64,000 nucleotides of DNA from Rhizobacter sp. SG703 (GCF_012275445.1 NZ_JAAZQK010000003.1:124001-188000), one strand, 5' to 3'; counted from the stretch's first letter, positions 8,398 through 16,763 are shown. The notes: a model not told the origin generated them from the sequence alone. Numbers and translations: made by a program.

Positions 8398-8664
8398 CTA
8401 CCGCTGCCGGCCTGCCAGCACCTGCGCGACCGGCGAATCGGCGCCGAACGCCGACCGGTTGGCCTCGGCCAGCAGCGCGATCGCGGCCAGGCGGCAGGCC
8501 TCGCGGTCATGGGCCGGGCCGTTGTCGACCGGATCGTTCATCAGGCCGTCGGTCACGCGGTCGACCAACGCTTCGAAGCGGCGCATCGCTTCGGACTGCA
8601 GGTCGTCGAACGAGGCGTCGTCGAACGGGAGATCGGCGTCGCAGAGGTCGGTGTTCAGGCGCAT
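8398..8664 (-). CDS. Small acidic protein downstream of a candidate T3SS substrate
   Basis: The 88-aa product is rich in Asp, Glu and Ala, with no signal peptide or membrane segment. It starts at ATG 8664 with AAGGA a few bases upstream, 25 bases after the 8690-9700 gene, so both would be read from the same PIP-box promoter. No family is recognised. Small acidic proteins beside secreted substrates are often chaperones, but the CesT fold is not evident and the length is short for one. Confidence 0.6.
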   Translation of the reverse strand: MRLNTDLCDADLPFDDASFDDLQSEAMRRFEALVDRVTDGLMNDPVDNGPAHDREACRLAAIALLAEANRSAFGADSPVAQVLAGRQR

Positions 8665-8689
8665 CGGAAGGGTCCTTGGGAGAATCGGA

Positions 8690-9700
8690 TCAGGGGGCGG
8701 ATGACGGCGTCGTGGCCGACGGCGCCGTTCCGGCGTCGGCCAGCACAGCGCGGTTCAGCGCGACCATGAACCTGCCGAGCTTCGGCCCGTCGTCGACGAT
8801 GGACAGATCCGCCTGGTCCTTGTACTTGTCGAGCAGCTCGTCGTGGGTCGGCTGGGCGAACAGCTTGTAGTTGCGCATGTCCTGCTGAAGTGCCTTCAGG
8901 TCGACGCCCCGCTCGCGCAACGACTGGACCCCTTCCGCGGCCGTGGACTTCGACAGCGAGACGGGCTCGGGCTTGGCGCCGAGGCCCAGCGGCGCGGACG
9001 GCCGGGCCGCCGCCGGTTGCTGCGGGGTCGGCTTCTCGGCAGTCGGCTTCTCCGTGGTCGGCTTCTGGGTCGGGGGCTTCTGCCCGCTCGGCTTCGGCCC
9101 GCCGGACAACCCGGCCAGGCCGGACTGGAAGCGCTGGATCATGTCGTGGATCGACTGCAGGCCGGTGCGCGCCTCGCCGAGCATCTGGGCCACCAGCGGC
9201 GGGGCGAAGTTCTGGTACAGCGCGTTGCTTTCGATGTCGTGCAGCGCCTGCAGGAACTCGCCGGCCACGCGCGAGGCGCGGTCCGAGCCCTTCAGCGCCG
9301 CGGCCATCGGCCTGTGCAGCGCCGACTGCGCGGCATCGCGGATCTGGCCGAACTGCCCCGTCGGAAGGTGACCGAGGTTCGGCAGGGGTCCCATCGGTCC
9401 CGTGCTCCCCATCTGCGCAGCCTGCCCCAGTCGCCCCATCTTCCCCAGCAACGACGCGTTCTGCAGGCGCGGGCGCAGTCCGGCGATGCCGGATTGCAAC
9501 GTCGCGGCGGTCGGCAGTTTCGACGGCAGGCGCTCGGCCAGGCCGCTCAATCCGCTCATCTGCTTCGCCGCGAGGCGCGCGGCGCCGGTCGCTTTTTCCG
9601 CCAGCCCGGGGGCGGACGTCGCCAGCTTGCCGGCCTGCTGGCCGATCCGGTTGAGCGCCTGGAGGCCGCTTTTCACCAACAGCGGATTGATCGGAGGCAT
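8690..9700 (-). CDS. Candidate type III-secreted protein under a PIP-box promoter
   Basis: The 336-aa product is of unrecognised family. The N-terminal ~110 residues are Ala/Gly/Leu/Lys-rich with amphipathic helices. A central region (about 130-190) is helical. A Pro/Thr/Lys repeat follows (about 200-240), with PTQKP, PTTEKP, PTAEKP and PTPQQP in succession. The C-terminal ~90 residues are charged and helical (SLRERGVDLKALQQDMRNYK). There is no Sec signal. A PIP/hrpII box and -10-like element lie at 9736-9798. That promoter makes T3SS co-regulation the best lead; the protein could be an effector, a translocator accessory or a regulator. Confidence 0.7.
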   Translation of the reverse strand: MPPINPLLVKSGLQALNRIGQQAGKLATSAPGLAEKATGAARLAAKQMSGLSGLAERLPSKLPTAATLQSGIAGLRPRLQNASLLGKMGRLGQAAQMGSTGPMGPLPNLGHLPTGQFGQIRDAAQSALHRPMAAALKGSDRASRVAGEFLQALHDIESNALYQNFAPPLVAQMLGEARTGLQSIHDMIQRFQSGLAGLSGGPKPSGQKPPTQKPTTEKPTAEKPTPQQPAAARPSAPLGLGAKPEPVSLSKSTAAEGVQSLRERGVDLKALQQDMRNYKLFAQPTHDELLDKYKDQADLSIVDDGPKLGRFMVALNRAVLADAGTAPSATTPSSAP

Positions 9701-9735
9701 GCGGATTCCTTGGGGCTGTGACGTCGTTGGCCGCC

Positions 9736-9798
9736 ACGGTAGGCTGGCCGGGCGCCGCGGGTTGCGGCATCACGCGAAGCGGCGCATGCGGACGCGAA
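9736..9798 (-). promoter_or_regulatory. PIP/hrpII box promoter for the 8690-9700 gene
   Basis: On the minus strand TTCGC-N15-TTCGC spans bases 9798-9774 (plus-strand CGAA at 9775-9778 and 9795-9798, exactly 16 bases apart). It is followed 33 bases later by TACCGT (9741-9736), which fits the YANNNT -10 rule for these promoters. A transcript from about 9729 would have a ~29-base leader before ATG 9700, which has AAGGA upstream. HrpX (Xanthomonas) and HrpB (Ralstonia) bind this element. Confidence 0.75.
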
Positions 9799-9902
9799 GT
9801 TGGCCGCCGCGGCCCGTGCAACAGGCCGGCAGGGCGCTACGATCGCTGCATTGCTTGCATTGCACCGAACGCCACGTGAAGCCCTCGATTCCCGACAAGA
9901 CC

Positions 9903-11291
9903 ATGCAAGACACCGACGCGGCCGCCAGTGCCGCCACGCCCGCGACGCGCATCCTGGTGATCGAGGACGACGAAGCCTTCCGTGCCAGCGTGAAGCGCGC
10001 GCTGGAGCTGGCCGGCTACCAGGTCAGCCTGTTCGAGGACGCCGAATCGGCGATGGAGCAGATGGCCGCCGTGGCCCCCGCCGCGGTGCTGACCGACCTG
10101 CGGCTGCCGAAGGCCGACGGCCTGTTCGTGCTGCAGCGCACGCGCGAGAAAGACGCCGACCTGCCGGTCGTGCTGATGACCGGCCATGGCGACATCCCGA
10201 CCGCGATCCAGGCGATCCGCTCGGGCGCCTACGATTTCCTCGAGAAGCCGTTCAGCCGCGAGCGGCTGCTGGCCGTGATGCAGCGCGCGGCCGACCAGTA
10301 CCGGCTGGTGCAGGAGAACCGCCAGCTGAAGACGCGGCTGGCCGAGTCGTCCGGGATCGACCAGATCGTGCGCGGCGACGCGGCCCCGGTGCGCGAGCTG
10401 CGCGACCTGATCCTGCGCCTCGCGCCGACCCCGGTCGACGTGCTGATCCACGGCGAGACCGGCACCGGCAAGGAACTGGTCGCGCGCTGCCTGCACGATT
10501 TCGGCCGGCGCAGCGGCAACTTCGTCGCGCTGAACTGCGCGGCCATTCCCGAGAGCCTGTTCGAGAGCGAGCTGTTCGGCCACGAGGCCGGCGCCTTCAC
10601 CGGCGCGGGCAAGCAGCGCATCGGCAAGATCGAGCATGCGAAGGACGGCACGCTGTTCCTCGACGAGATCGAGGCGATGCCGCTGGCGCTGCAGGCCAAG
10701 GTGCTGCGCGTGATCCAGGAGCGCGAGATCGAGCGCCTGGGCAACAACAAGCCGATCCCGGTGAACTTCCGCGTTGTCGCGGCCACCAAGGTGAGCCTCG
10801 AAGACCTCGCGAAGAAGGGCGAGTTCCGGCCCGACCTGTTCTACCGGCTCAACGTGGCATCGCTGAAGATCCCGGCGCTGCGCGACCGGCTGGGCGACAT
10901 CCTCGGGCTGTTCCAGATCTTCCTGCAGCAGGCGAGCCTGCGCTTCCAGATGCCGGTGCCGTCGCTGACGCCGGACCAGCACCAGGCGCTGCTCGCGTCG
11001 CGCTGGCCGGGCAACGTGCGCGAGCTGAAGGCCTGCGCCGAACGGATGATCCTCGGCCTGCCGATCTTCGTCGATGGCGAGCCGACGGCCTCGGCCCCGC
11101 GCTCGTTCGACGAATCGGTCGCGATGATCGAACGCAGCCTGCTCGAAGAAGCGCTGCGCCGCCACGGCGGCTCGGTGAAGGCCGCCTGCGCCGAGCTGTC
11201 GCTGACGCCGGCGACGATGTACCGCAAGCTGAAGGCGCTGGCGGTGGACCCGTCGGCGTACAAGGACCCGAGCACCGATCCTGCCGGCTGA
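9903..11291 (+). CDS. NtrC/DctD-family sigma-54 enhancer-binding response regulator
   Basis: The product is 462 aa from ATG 9903. A receiver domain spans residues about 15-130, with the phospho-acceptor in VLTDLRLPKADG (Asp65) and the Lys of FLEKPFS. The AAA+ domain has Walker A GETGTGKE (from Gly184), the sigma-54 contact loop GAFTGA (230-235), Walker B GTLFLDEIE and an arginine-finger region. The C-terminus is a Fis-type helix-turn-helix (GGSVKAACAELSLTPATMYRKL). GAFTGA is diagnostic for direct sigma-54 activation. The frame is open far upstream, but receiver homology begins just after ATG 9903. Probable partner kinase: 6541-8397. Probable target: the -24/-12 promoter at 11542-11556. Confidence 0.93.
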   Translation: MQDTDAAASAATPATRILVIEDDEAFRASVKRALELAGYQVSLFEDAESAMEQMAAVAPAAVLTDLRLPKADGLFVLQRTREKDADLPVVLMTGHGDIPTAIQAIRSGAYDFLEKPFSRERLLAVMQRAADQYRLVQENRQLKTRLAESSGIDQIVRGDAAPVRELRDLILRLAPTPVDVLIHGETGTGKELVARCLHDFGRRSGNFVALNCAAIPESLFESELFGHEAGAFTGAGKQRIGKIEHAKDGTLFLDEIEAMPLALQAKVLRVIQEREIERLGNNKPIPVNFRVVAATKVSLEDLAKKGEFRPDLFYRLNVASLKIPALRDRLGDILGLFQIFLQQASLRFQMPVPSLTPDQHQALLASRWPGNVRELKACAERMILGLPIFVDGEPTASAPRSFDESVAMIERSLLEEALRRHGGSVKAACAELSLTPATMYRKLKALAVDPSAYKDPSTDPAG

Positions 11292-11487
11292 GCACGATCG
11301 CGCCGCCGACTGACGCGAACCTGACGGCCCCCCAGAGGCCGCTGTCCCGCTGCCGCGCTGCGCTGTCGCAGTCGTGAGAGAGCCGCACCCCCTCGCTTCT
11401 CAATCTTGATTCTCCGCCCGGCCCGGCCGCTGTCGGATGCCTGCGGCACGCCCGTTCGCTTCGGTGGCGCATGACGGCGAATCAAGC

Positions 11488-11519
11488 ACTTGCATGCGAT
11501 TGTGAAACCGCTTGCAAGT
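11488..11519. promoter_or_regulatory. Inverted repeat upstream of the sigma-54 promoter (candidate enhancer site)
   Basis: A perfect 7-base inverted repeat, ACTTGCA (11488-11494) and TGCAAGT (11513-11519), is separated by 18 bases and lies 22 bases upstream of the -24 element. Enhancer-binding proteins of the NtrC family usually bind dyads upstream of the promoter, and the gene for such a protein ends at 11291. This is close to the promoter for an enhancer but within the known range. The rest of the 308-base gap (11292-11487) shows no gene and no clear terminator. Confidence 0.45.
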
Positions 11520-11541
11520 CGCGCAGCCATACATCGCTTCG

Positions 11542-11556
11542 TGGCACATGCCTTGC
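11542..11556 (+). promoter_or_regulatory. Sigma-54 (-24/-12) promoter of the HrpG-like operon
   Basis: TGGCACATGCCTTGC matches the sigma-54 consensus TGGCAC-N5-TTGC at every defined base, with the invariant GG (11543-11544) and GC (11555-11556) ten bases apart. Transcription would start near 11568, leaving a ~32-base leader with GGGGAG before the GTG start at 11600. It is the only clean match I found in an intergenic region of the window. Confidence 0.85.
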
Positions 11557-11599
11557 GGAACAGGCCGGTCAGACATCATTCAACACATAGGGGAGTCTC

Positions 11600-12361
11600 G
11601 TGAACAAAGCAGCCTTGTTGATCGAAGACAAAGACACGCAACTGGTCGTGCGGACCGCACTGGAGTGCGCCGGTTTCCACTGCGAGGTCTATGCGTCCAC
11701 CGGAACGCTGTTGCGCGGCATCAAGCGCGACGACCACGGCCTGATCGTCGTCGACGTCGACGACCCCGCCACCGATTGCGCCGCGCTGGTCGACTGGCGC
11801 CGCAACTGGCTGAACCCCGAAGTGACTTTGGTCGCCCTCGGCCGCACCGACCCGCTGACGGCCGCCCGCGTGCTGAACGCCGGCGTCGACGATTTCGTCG
11901 CGAAGCCGGTGCGCGGTGCCGAGCTGCTGGCGCGCATCGGCGCCGCCGCGCGCCGCCGCCAACCCGCCCCGGCCGAGGCCGGCCTCAGCGTCGCCGGCTG
12001 CAGCATCGACCGCAGCGCCTGCGCGATCGTCTCGCGCTCGCATCGCGTCGGCCTGACCGCCCGCGAACTGGCGCTGGCCCAGCTGCTGTTCGAGAACGCC
12101 GGCCAGCTGGTGACCCGGGCCCGCCTTGCGCAGGACGTCTGGGGCGCCGACGCCGGCATCACCGGCCGCTCGATCGAGCAGCACATCTACCAGTTGCGCC
12201 GCAAGCTCAAGCGCTGTGCCGGCGAAGCGCTCGCGCTGCGCGGCGTCTACGGCAGCGGCTACCGCATCGACGCGGCCGCCGCGCCGCGCTCCGCCAGCGG
12301 CCCCTCTTCCGCGCCGGCCGCCGCCCCCGGGCTGGCGGTGCAGGCCACGCTCCACGCCTAG
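11600..12361 (+). CDS. OmpR-family response regulator (HrpG-like)
   Basis: The 253-aa product starts at GTG 11600 (GGGGAG at 11590-11595). It has a receiver-like domain (residues 1-115) with IVVDVDDPATD around the acceptor position and a conserved Lys in FVAKPVRG. A winged-helix domain (about 130-225) has the OmpR-type LTARELALAQLLFENAG, RSIEQHIYQLRRKL and YGSGYRI segments. The receiver is divergent: DVD replaces the usual LLD acceptor context. HrpG of Xanthomonas and Ralstonia belongs to this family and switches on hrpX/hrpB. HrpG function is inferred from its place inside the T3SS locus. Translation frames in the region overlap heavily, but codon usage and motifs fix this frame. Confidence 0.82.
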   Translation: MNKAALLIEDKDTQLVVRTALECAGFHCEVYASTGTLLRGIKRDDHGLIVVDVDDPATDCAALVDWRRNWLNPEVTLVALGRTDPLTAARVLNAGVDDFVAKPVRGAELLARIGAAARRRQPAPAEAGLSVAGCSIDRSACAIVSRSHRVGLTARELALAQLLFENAGQLVTRARLAQDVWGADAGITGRSIEQHIYQLRRKLKRCAGEALALRGVYGSGYRIDAAAAPRSASGPSSAPAAAPGLAVQATLHA

Positions 12362-12403
12362 ATCACCACCGTCCACCACACGTCCACCACACCGCCCACC
12401 ACC

Positions 12404-14341
12404 ATGCGCTCCCACACCCACTCCACCTTCGACGGCCTGCGTCCCGACCGCGTCCCGCTGCCCTGGGGCGACGTGCGAGGGGCTTCGTTGTCCGCGCTGC
12501 TGTCGCTGATCACCACCGTGTCGTACGGCGCGGTGGCGGCCGGCTCGATTTCGTCGATGGGGCCGGGCGTGGTGTCGGCGATGGTGCTGTCGGGGCTGAT
12601 CGCCGCGTCGCTCGGCGCGCTGGTCGCGAGCGCGCTCGGCTCGGTGCCGACGCAGATCTTCTCGCCGCGGGCCTCGGTTGCGGTCGTGATCGCGGCAGCG
12701 GCCGCATCGTTCGCGGCCGGCGAAGGCACGAAGCTGCCGCAGGTGCTCGCGCTGCTGTCGCTGTGCCTGTTCATCGCGATGCTGTTCCAGCTGGCCTTCG
12801 CGGCGCTGCGGCTGGGCGGCCTGATCCGGCTGATCCCGACCTCGGTGACGGCCGGCCTGGTGATCGCACTGGCGCTGCGACTGGTGTGGTCCGAGCTGCC
12901 CGACCTGGTGGCCGCGCCGGACCGCCTGCGGCCGTGGGCGCCGCTGTGCACCGCCATCGGCACCTTCGGCGTGTTCGCGCTGCTGCGCGCCCGCTACGGC
13001 GCAGGCGGTGCGATGCTCGCCGGCCTGGCGGCCGGCCTGCTGATCGCGCTGGTGGTCGACCTCGGCGCGCCGGGTGCGCTGCCGCACCTGCCGGCCATCG
13101 ACCTGGCCGGCGGCCCGCTGCTGCCGGTGTCGCGCCTGGTCGGGCAGTTCGTCGACGGCTGGCCGCCGGGCCGCTGGCTCGACGTGCTGGCCTTCGCCGC
13201 GGTGATCGCGCTGGTCAACTCGGTCGAGACGCTGACCTCGGCGATGCAGATCGAAGACCTCGGCACGCAGCGATTCGATGCCAACCGCGCGCTGATGGCC
13301 GGTGCCCTCGGCTCGCTGGTGTCGCTGCTGGCCGGCGGGCTGCCGGTGGCCGGCGGGACCTCGACCTCGTCGGTGCACGTCAAGGCCGGCGCCAGCTCGC
13401 GCAGTTCGGCGCTCGCGTCGGCGCTGCTGGTGGGCCTGGGCACGCTGGTGTTCGCCTCGCTGATCGTCAAGGTTCCGCTGGCGGTGGTCGCCGCGCTGAT
13501 GCTGTGCGTGGCCGGCGAGATCGCCGTGCCGCCGGTGCGCGAGCTGCTGGCGCAATGGCAGGCCGGCCGGCACGGCATGCGCGGCGAGATCGCGGTGGTC
13601 GCGCTGGTGTGCGTGCTGCTGCTGTCGGCCGACATCCTGGTCGCGGTGGGCGCCGGTGTGGTCGCCGCCTCGGTGCTGGCCTTCGTGCAGATGCGCGACA
13701 GCCTGGTGCGCCGCGAATACAACGCCACCGATGCGATGGCCCCGACGATCGTCGGCGTGCCGATGGGCAAGACCAGCTCGCGCGACGTGCCGGTGATCGA
13801 GATCGGCCAGCCGCTGTTCTTCGCGACCGTCGAGGCCGCGGTGCATGCGGTCGAACGGGTGAACGCCAGCTCCCGCCAGGTGGTGCTCGACCTGACGCGC
13901 AGCGGCGGCCTGGACCTGACCGCGGCGAAGGCGCTGTCGCGCTGCGCCGCGGTGATGCAGCGCGACGATCGCCAGCTGCTGGTGGTCGGCGGCGAGCGCA
14001 TCTCCGAGATGGAATCGCCGTTGCGACCGTGCCTGGTGTTCGGCCACATCGGCGATGCGGTGAACTACTGCACCGATGCGCAAAGCCTGCGCGAGCTCGA
14101 AGCCGAGCGGGCGCGGCGCGATGCGCAGACCCTTCCGCTGGCGGTGATCGACCATGCGACCCGCTTGCTGGCGGAGCACATCGGTCCGATCGCCGACGTG
14201 CTGGTGCGCCGCGCCGCGGCCGCCGTCACCAGCCGCGACCAGTTCTGCAACGTGCTGGCCGGCCAGCTCGACGAGAGCCGTGTGCGCGAGGCCTTCCTCG
14301 CCGGCATGAAGCGCGTCGACATCGTCCGGAGCGCACCGTGA
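12404..14341 (+). CDS. SulP-family transporter with STAS domain and a C-terminal DUF8082-like domain
   Basis: The product is 645 aa. Residues about 20-430 hold 10-12 membrane helices with SulP features (FSPRASVAVVIAAAAAS; LPVAGGTSTSSVHVKAGA). Residues about 455-570 are a STAS domain (VVLDLTRSGGLDLTAAKAL). The last ~55 residues (from about Arg587: LLAEHIGPIADVLVRRAAAA, then TSRDQFCNVLAGQLDE) match a helical domain found twice in the Ser/Thr kinase at 32137-33591. SulP proteins move anions such as sulfate, bicarbonate or dicarboxylates; the substrate here is unknown. There is no clear ribosome site: the start follows a CA-rich tandem repeat (CGTCCACCACA twice). It is in the operon led by the HrpG-like gene. 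Confidence 0.88.
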   Translation: MRSHTHSTFDGLRPDRVPLPWGDVRGASLSALLSLITTVSYGAVAAGSISSMGPGVVSAMVLSGLIAASLGALVASALGSVPTQIFSPRASVAVVIAAAAASFAAGEGTKLPQVLALLSLCLFIAMLFQLAFAALRLGGLIRLIPTSVTAGLVIALALRLVWSELPDLVAAPDRLRPWAPLCTAIGTFGVFALLRARYGAGGAMLAGLAAGLLIALVVDLGAPGALPHLPAIDLAGGPLLPVSRLVGQFVDGWPPGRWLDVLAFAAVIALVNSVETLTSAMQIEDLGTQRFDANRALMAGALGSLVSLLAGGLPVAGGTSTSSVHVKAGASSRSSALASALLVGLGTLVFASLIVKVPLAVVAALMLCVAGEIAVPPVRELLAQWQAGRHGMRGEIAVVALVCVLLLSADILVAVGAGVVAASVLAFVQMRDSLVRREYNATDAMAPTIVGVPMGKTSSRDVPVIEIGQPLFFATVEAAVHAVERVNASSRQVVLDLTRSGGLDLTAAKALSRCAAVMQRDDRQLLVVGGERISEMESPLRPCLVFGHIGDAVNYCTDAQSLRELEAERARRDAQTLPLAVIDHATRLLAEHIGPIADVLVRRAAAAVTSRDQFCNVLAGQLDESRVREAFLAGMKRVDIVRSAP

Positions 14342-14955
14342 GCGCGGCCGCCGTGCAGGCCGGGGCGCGCGAACGCGACGCCTTCGTCTCGATGCTGGCG
14401 CGGCTCGACGCGCAACTCGACCGCGACCTGGCCTCTACCGAGACCGAGACCGAGGCCGACGACGAGCGCACCGACTTCGTGCCGACCTTGCAGATGCTGA
14501 AGCCCGACGAGATCGCCGCATTGACGACGGCCGCGCCGCGCCGCGAGACGACATCGGCCCGGGCCGCGGCGGCCAGGCCGGCGCGTTCGTACGCCCGGCT
14601 GTTGCCGTGGCTGGTGGGCGGCGGGCTGGCGGCCGGTGCGGCGTCGTTCGCGATGTCGTTCAGCGGTTCGCGGCCGGTGGCGCCGCGGATGCCGGAGGTC
14701 GCGACCCTCGTGCCGGTGGCGCCGGTCGTGTCGGCCGCAGCGGTTGCGCCGGCGGCCTCGGCTGTGCAGGTTGCGGCGACCGGACCGGTGCCCGCGCCGG
14801 AGTCTGCTGCGGTGTCCGTTGCCACGCCCGCCGTCACACCGCCCGTCACTCCAACCGCCACTGTCGCGCTGCTGCAGCCGATGCCGGCCCCGTCCATCGA
14901 TTCCTGTCCCCCTGCTCGCCGGGCCCTCGGCCTGTGCGAACTCCCGGCGCCTTGA
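14338..14955 (+). CDS. Single-pass membrane protein with Ala/Pro-rich exported region and C-terminal Cys motif
   Basis: The 205-aa product starts at GTG 14338, overlapping the SulP stop (GTGA). The N-terminal ~85 residues are charged and cytoplasmic-like (LDRDLASTETETEADDE). One membrane segment follows (LLPWLVGGGLAAGAASFAMSF, about 87-107), then a low-complexity Ala/Pro/Val tail. It ends in SIDSCPPARRALGLCELPAP. That two-cysteine ending recurs in the next gene product. No family is recognised. Coupling to SulP suggests an accessory or regulatory partner. Confidence 0.7.
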   Translation: MSAAAVQAGARERDAFVSMLARLDAQLDRDLASTETETEADDERTDFVPTLQMLKPDEIAALTTAAPRRETTSARAAAARPARSYARLLPWLVGGGLAAGAASFAMSFSGSRPVAPRMPEVATLVPVAPVVSAAAVAPAASAVQVAATGPVPAPESAAVSVATPAVTPPVTPTATVALLQPMPAPSIDSCPPARRALGLCELPAP

Positions 14956-14984
14956 GCGCCGTCCACCGTCCAACGGAGAAATCC

Positions 14985-16052
14985 ATGCGCCAACTTCTTC
15001 TGACCGCTGCCTTGTGCCTGGCCTCGCTGGGCGCCCATGCTGCCGGCGACCGCATCGTCACCGGCTCCGACCGCGGCACCTACATCGAGATCGGCCGCGA
15101 CCTGTCGCGCCTGATCGGCAAACCCGCCGGCCTGCCGCTGGAGGTGCTGCCCTCCAAGGGCTCGGCCGAGAACGTGCGCCGCCTGCGCTCCGAGCCGGGC
15201 GTGCGGCTCGCGCTGGTGCAGTCCGACGTGTACCGCGCCTACCTCGACCAGGCGAATGCCGGCGATGCCGAGGCGGCCCGGCTGATCAAGCCGCTGCGCG
15301 TGGTGATGCCGCTGTACGACGAGGAGATCTACTTCGTCGCGCGCGCCGATTCGCCGCTGCGCTCGATCCATGAGCTGCGCGACAAGCGCATCAACGTCGG
15401 CCCGGTCGGCAGCGGCACCGCATTGACCGCGACCACGCTGTACCGCGCGATGTTCGGCAGCCCGATGCTGGAGCAGAACACCAGCTTCCTGTCGAACGAG
15501 GAGGCGCTGGTGAAGCTCGCGACCGACAAGTCGATCGACGTGGTCGTGATCGTCGCCGGCCAGCCGGCCAAGCTGTTCGCCGACATGAAGTCGGAGGCGC
15601 GCCAGTACATCAAGCTGCTGACGCTGGACCGCGCGGCGCCCGAGACGCAGGCGCTGGACGGCACCTACGTGCCGGCGACGATCCGCGCCACCAGCTACCC
15701 GAACTGGCTGACGCAGGACGCGACCTCGCTGTCGGTCAAGTCGATGCTGGTGACCTACGACTACCAGTCGCCGGATGTGCGCGCCTCGCTGACGCGGTTC
15801 GCGAAGTCGATGTGCAGCAACTTCGAGAAGCTGAGGACCGAAGGCCACGCGAAGTGGCAGGAGGTGAGCCTCGCGCCGCCGCAGCTGCCGAAAGGCTGGT
15901 CGTACTACGCGCCGACGCAGAAGGTGCTGTCGCACTGCGACACCGAGGCCGAGCCGGCGCGCAACGTCGCGTCCGAAGGCAAGGCCCCGGCGGCATCGAG
16001 CTGCTCGCAGAGCCGCGAAGTGCTGGGCCTGTGCCGCGTGGCATCGCGCTGA
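14985..16052 (+). CDS. TAXI-family periplasmic solute-binding protein without TRAP permease genes
   Basis: The 355-aa product has a Sec signal peptide (MRQLLLTAALCLASLGAHAA) and the TAXI fold: ITV/TGSDRGTYIEIGRDLSRLI near the start, then LALVQSDV, NVGPVGSGTALTA and the lobe around VDVVVIVAGQP. The family usually feeds TRAP permeases of the DctQM type; no such permease is encoded nearby and the neighbour is SulP. The C-terminus carries an extra tail with ASSCSQSREVLGLCRVASR, the same two-cysteine motif as the preceding protein. The ribosome site GGAGAA is at 14975-14980. An orphan receptor with a sensory or T3SS-linked role is plausible but unproven. Confidence 0.82.
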   Translation: MRQLLLTAALCLASLGAHAAGDRIVTGSDRGTYIEIGRDLSRLIGKPAGLPLEVLPSKGSAENVRRLRSEPGVRLALVQSDVYRAYLDQANAGDAEAARLIKPLRVVMPLYDEEIYFVARADSPLRSIHELRDKRINVGPVGSGTALTATTLYRAMFGSPMLEQNTSFLSNEEALVKLATDKSIDVVVIVAGQPAKLFADMKSEARQYIKLLTLDRAAPETQALDGTYVPATIRATSYPNWLTQDATSLSVKSMLVTYDYQSPDVRASLTRFAKSMCSNFEKLRTEGHAKWQEVSLAPPQLPKGWSYYAPTQKVLSHCDTEAEPARNVASEGKAPAASSCSQSREVLGLCRVASR

Positions 16053-16058
16053 ACGGCC

Positions 16059-16763
16059 ATGCCGCCGCCGCAGATCCCGCTCGGTAACGCACCGCGGCTG
16101 CAGCGGTCGAACACGATCGGGCCCGGCGTCACGCCGGGGTCGGTGCCGGGCAGCCGGCCGGCGATCACGCCGCGGCCGTCGACGCCGTCGCAGCGCGATG
16201 CGGCGGTCGGCGGCCCGTCGCGGCGCGAGGGCGGTGCGACGCCGCTGGCCAGCGCGGCACAACGGCCGCGCTCGGCGAGCCTGCCGCCGCCGGTGCGGCG
16301 CGACGGCGCATCCCCGGGCGAAGGCGGATCGCAGGCGCTGGTGCTGCACAGCCAGGCCGGTGGGGCGGGCGGGCCGCCGAAGCTGCCGCCGCGGCCGCCG
16401 GCGACGGCGTCGCCGTTCGGACGACCGGGCCCGAACTCGAGCATGGCCTTGACCCGCCCGACGCTCGGCGGCTTGAAGCCGATCGGGCAGGGCAGCAGCC
16501 AGGCGCAGGCCACGTCGGCGGCGTCCGGCGCCGGCGACGGTGATCCCGAACTGTCGAAGATGCTCGACCAGCTCGAAAGCGCGACGCGCAATCTGCGCGA
16601 GCTCGAACAACACGGCGCCGACAAGAACGATCCGAAGAAGCTGATGGATGCGCTGGAGAAGATGCTCGACATCTTCAGCAAGATCAACGACAAGCTGAAC
16701 GCGCGCATGGAGGCGGCCGGGCAGTCGTTCGCGCAGGCAGCGCAGGCGCAGCCGCAGGGCTGA
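16059..16763 (+). CDS. Pro/Ser-rich protein with helical C-terminus, candidate secreted protein
   Basis: The 234-aa product starts six bases after the TAXI gene. Residues 1-160 are low-complexity Pro/Ser/Arg/Gly sequence without a Sec signal. Residues about 165-225 form a charged, probably coiled-coil region (LDQLESATRNLRELEQHG, KKLMDALEKMLDIFSKINDKL). T3SS substrates often combine a Ser/Pro-rich disordered N-terminus with a coiled coil, but no family is recognised and no PIP box precedes it. It is the last gene of the sigma-54 operon. Confidence 0.6.
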   Translation: MPPPQIPLGNAPRLQRSNTIGPGVTPGSVPGSRPAITPRPSTPSQRDAAVGGPSRREGGATPLASAAQRPRSASLPPPVRRDGASPGEGGSQALVLHSQAGGAGGPPKLPPRPPATASPFGRPGPNSSMALTRPTLGGLKPIGQGSSQAQATSAASGAGDGDPELSKMLDQLESATRNLRELEQHGADKNDPKKLMDALEKMLDIFSKINDKLNARMEAAGQSFAQAAQAQPQG

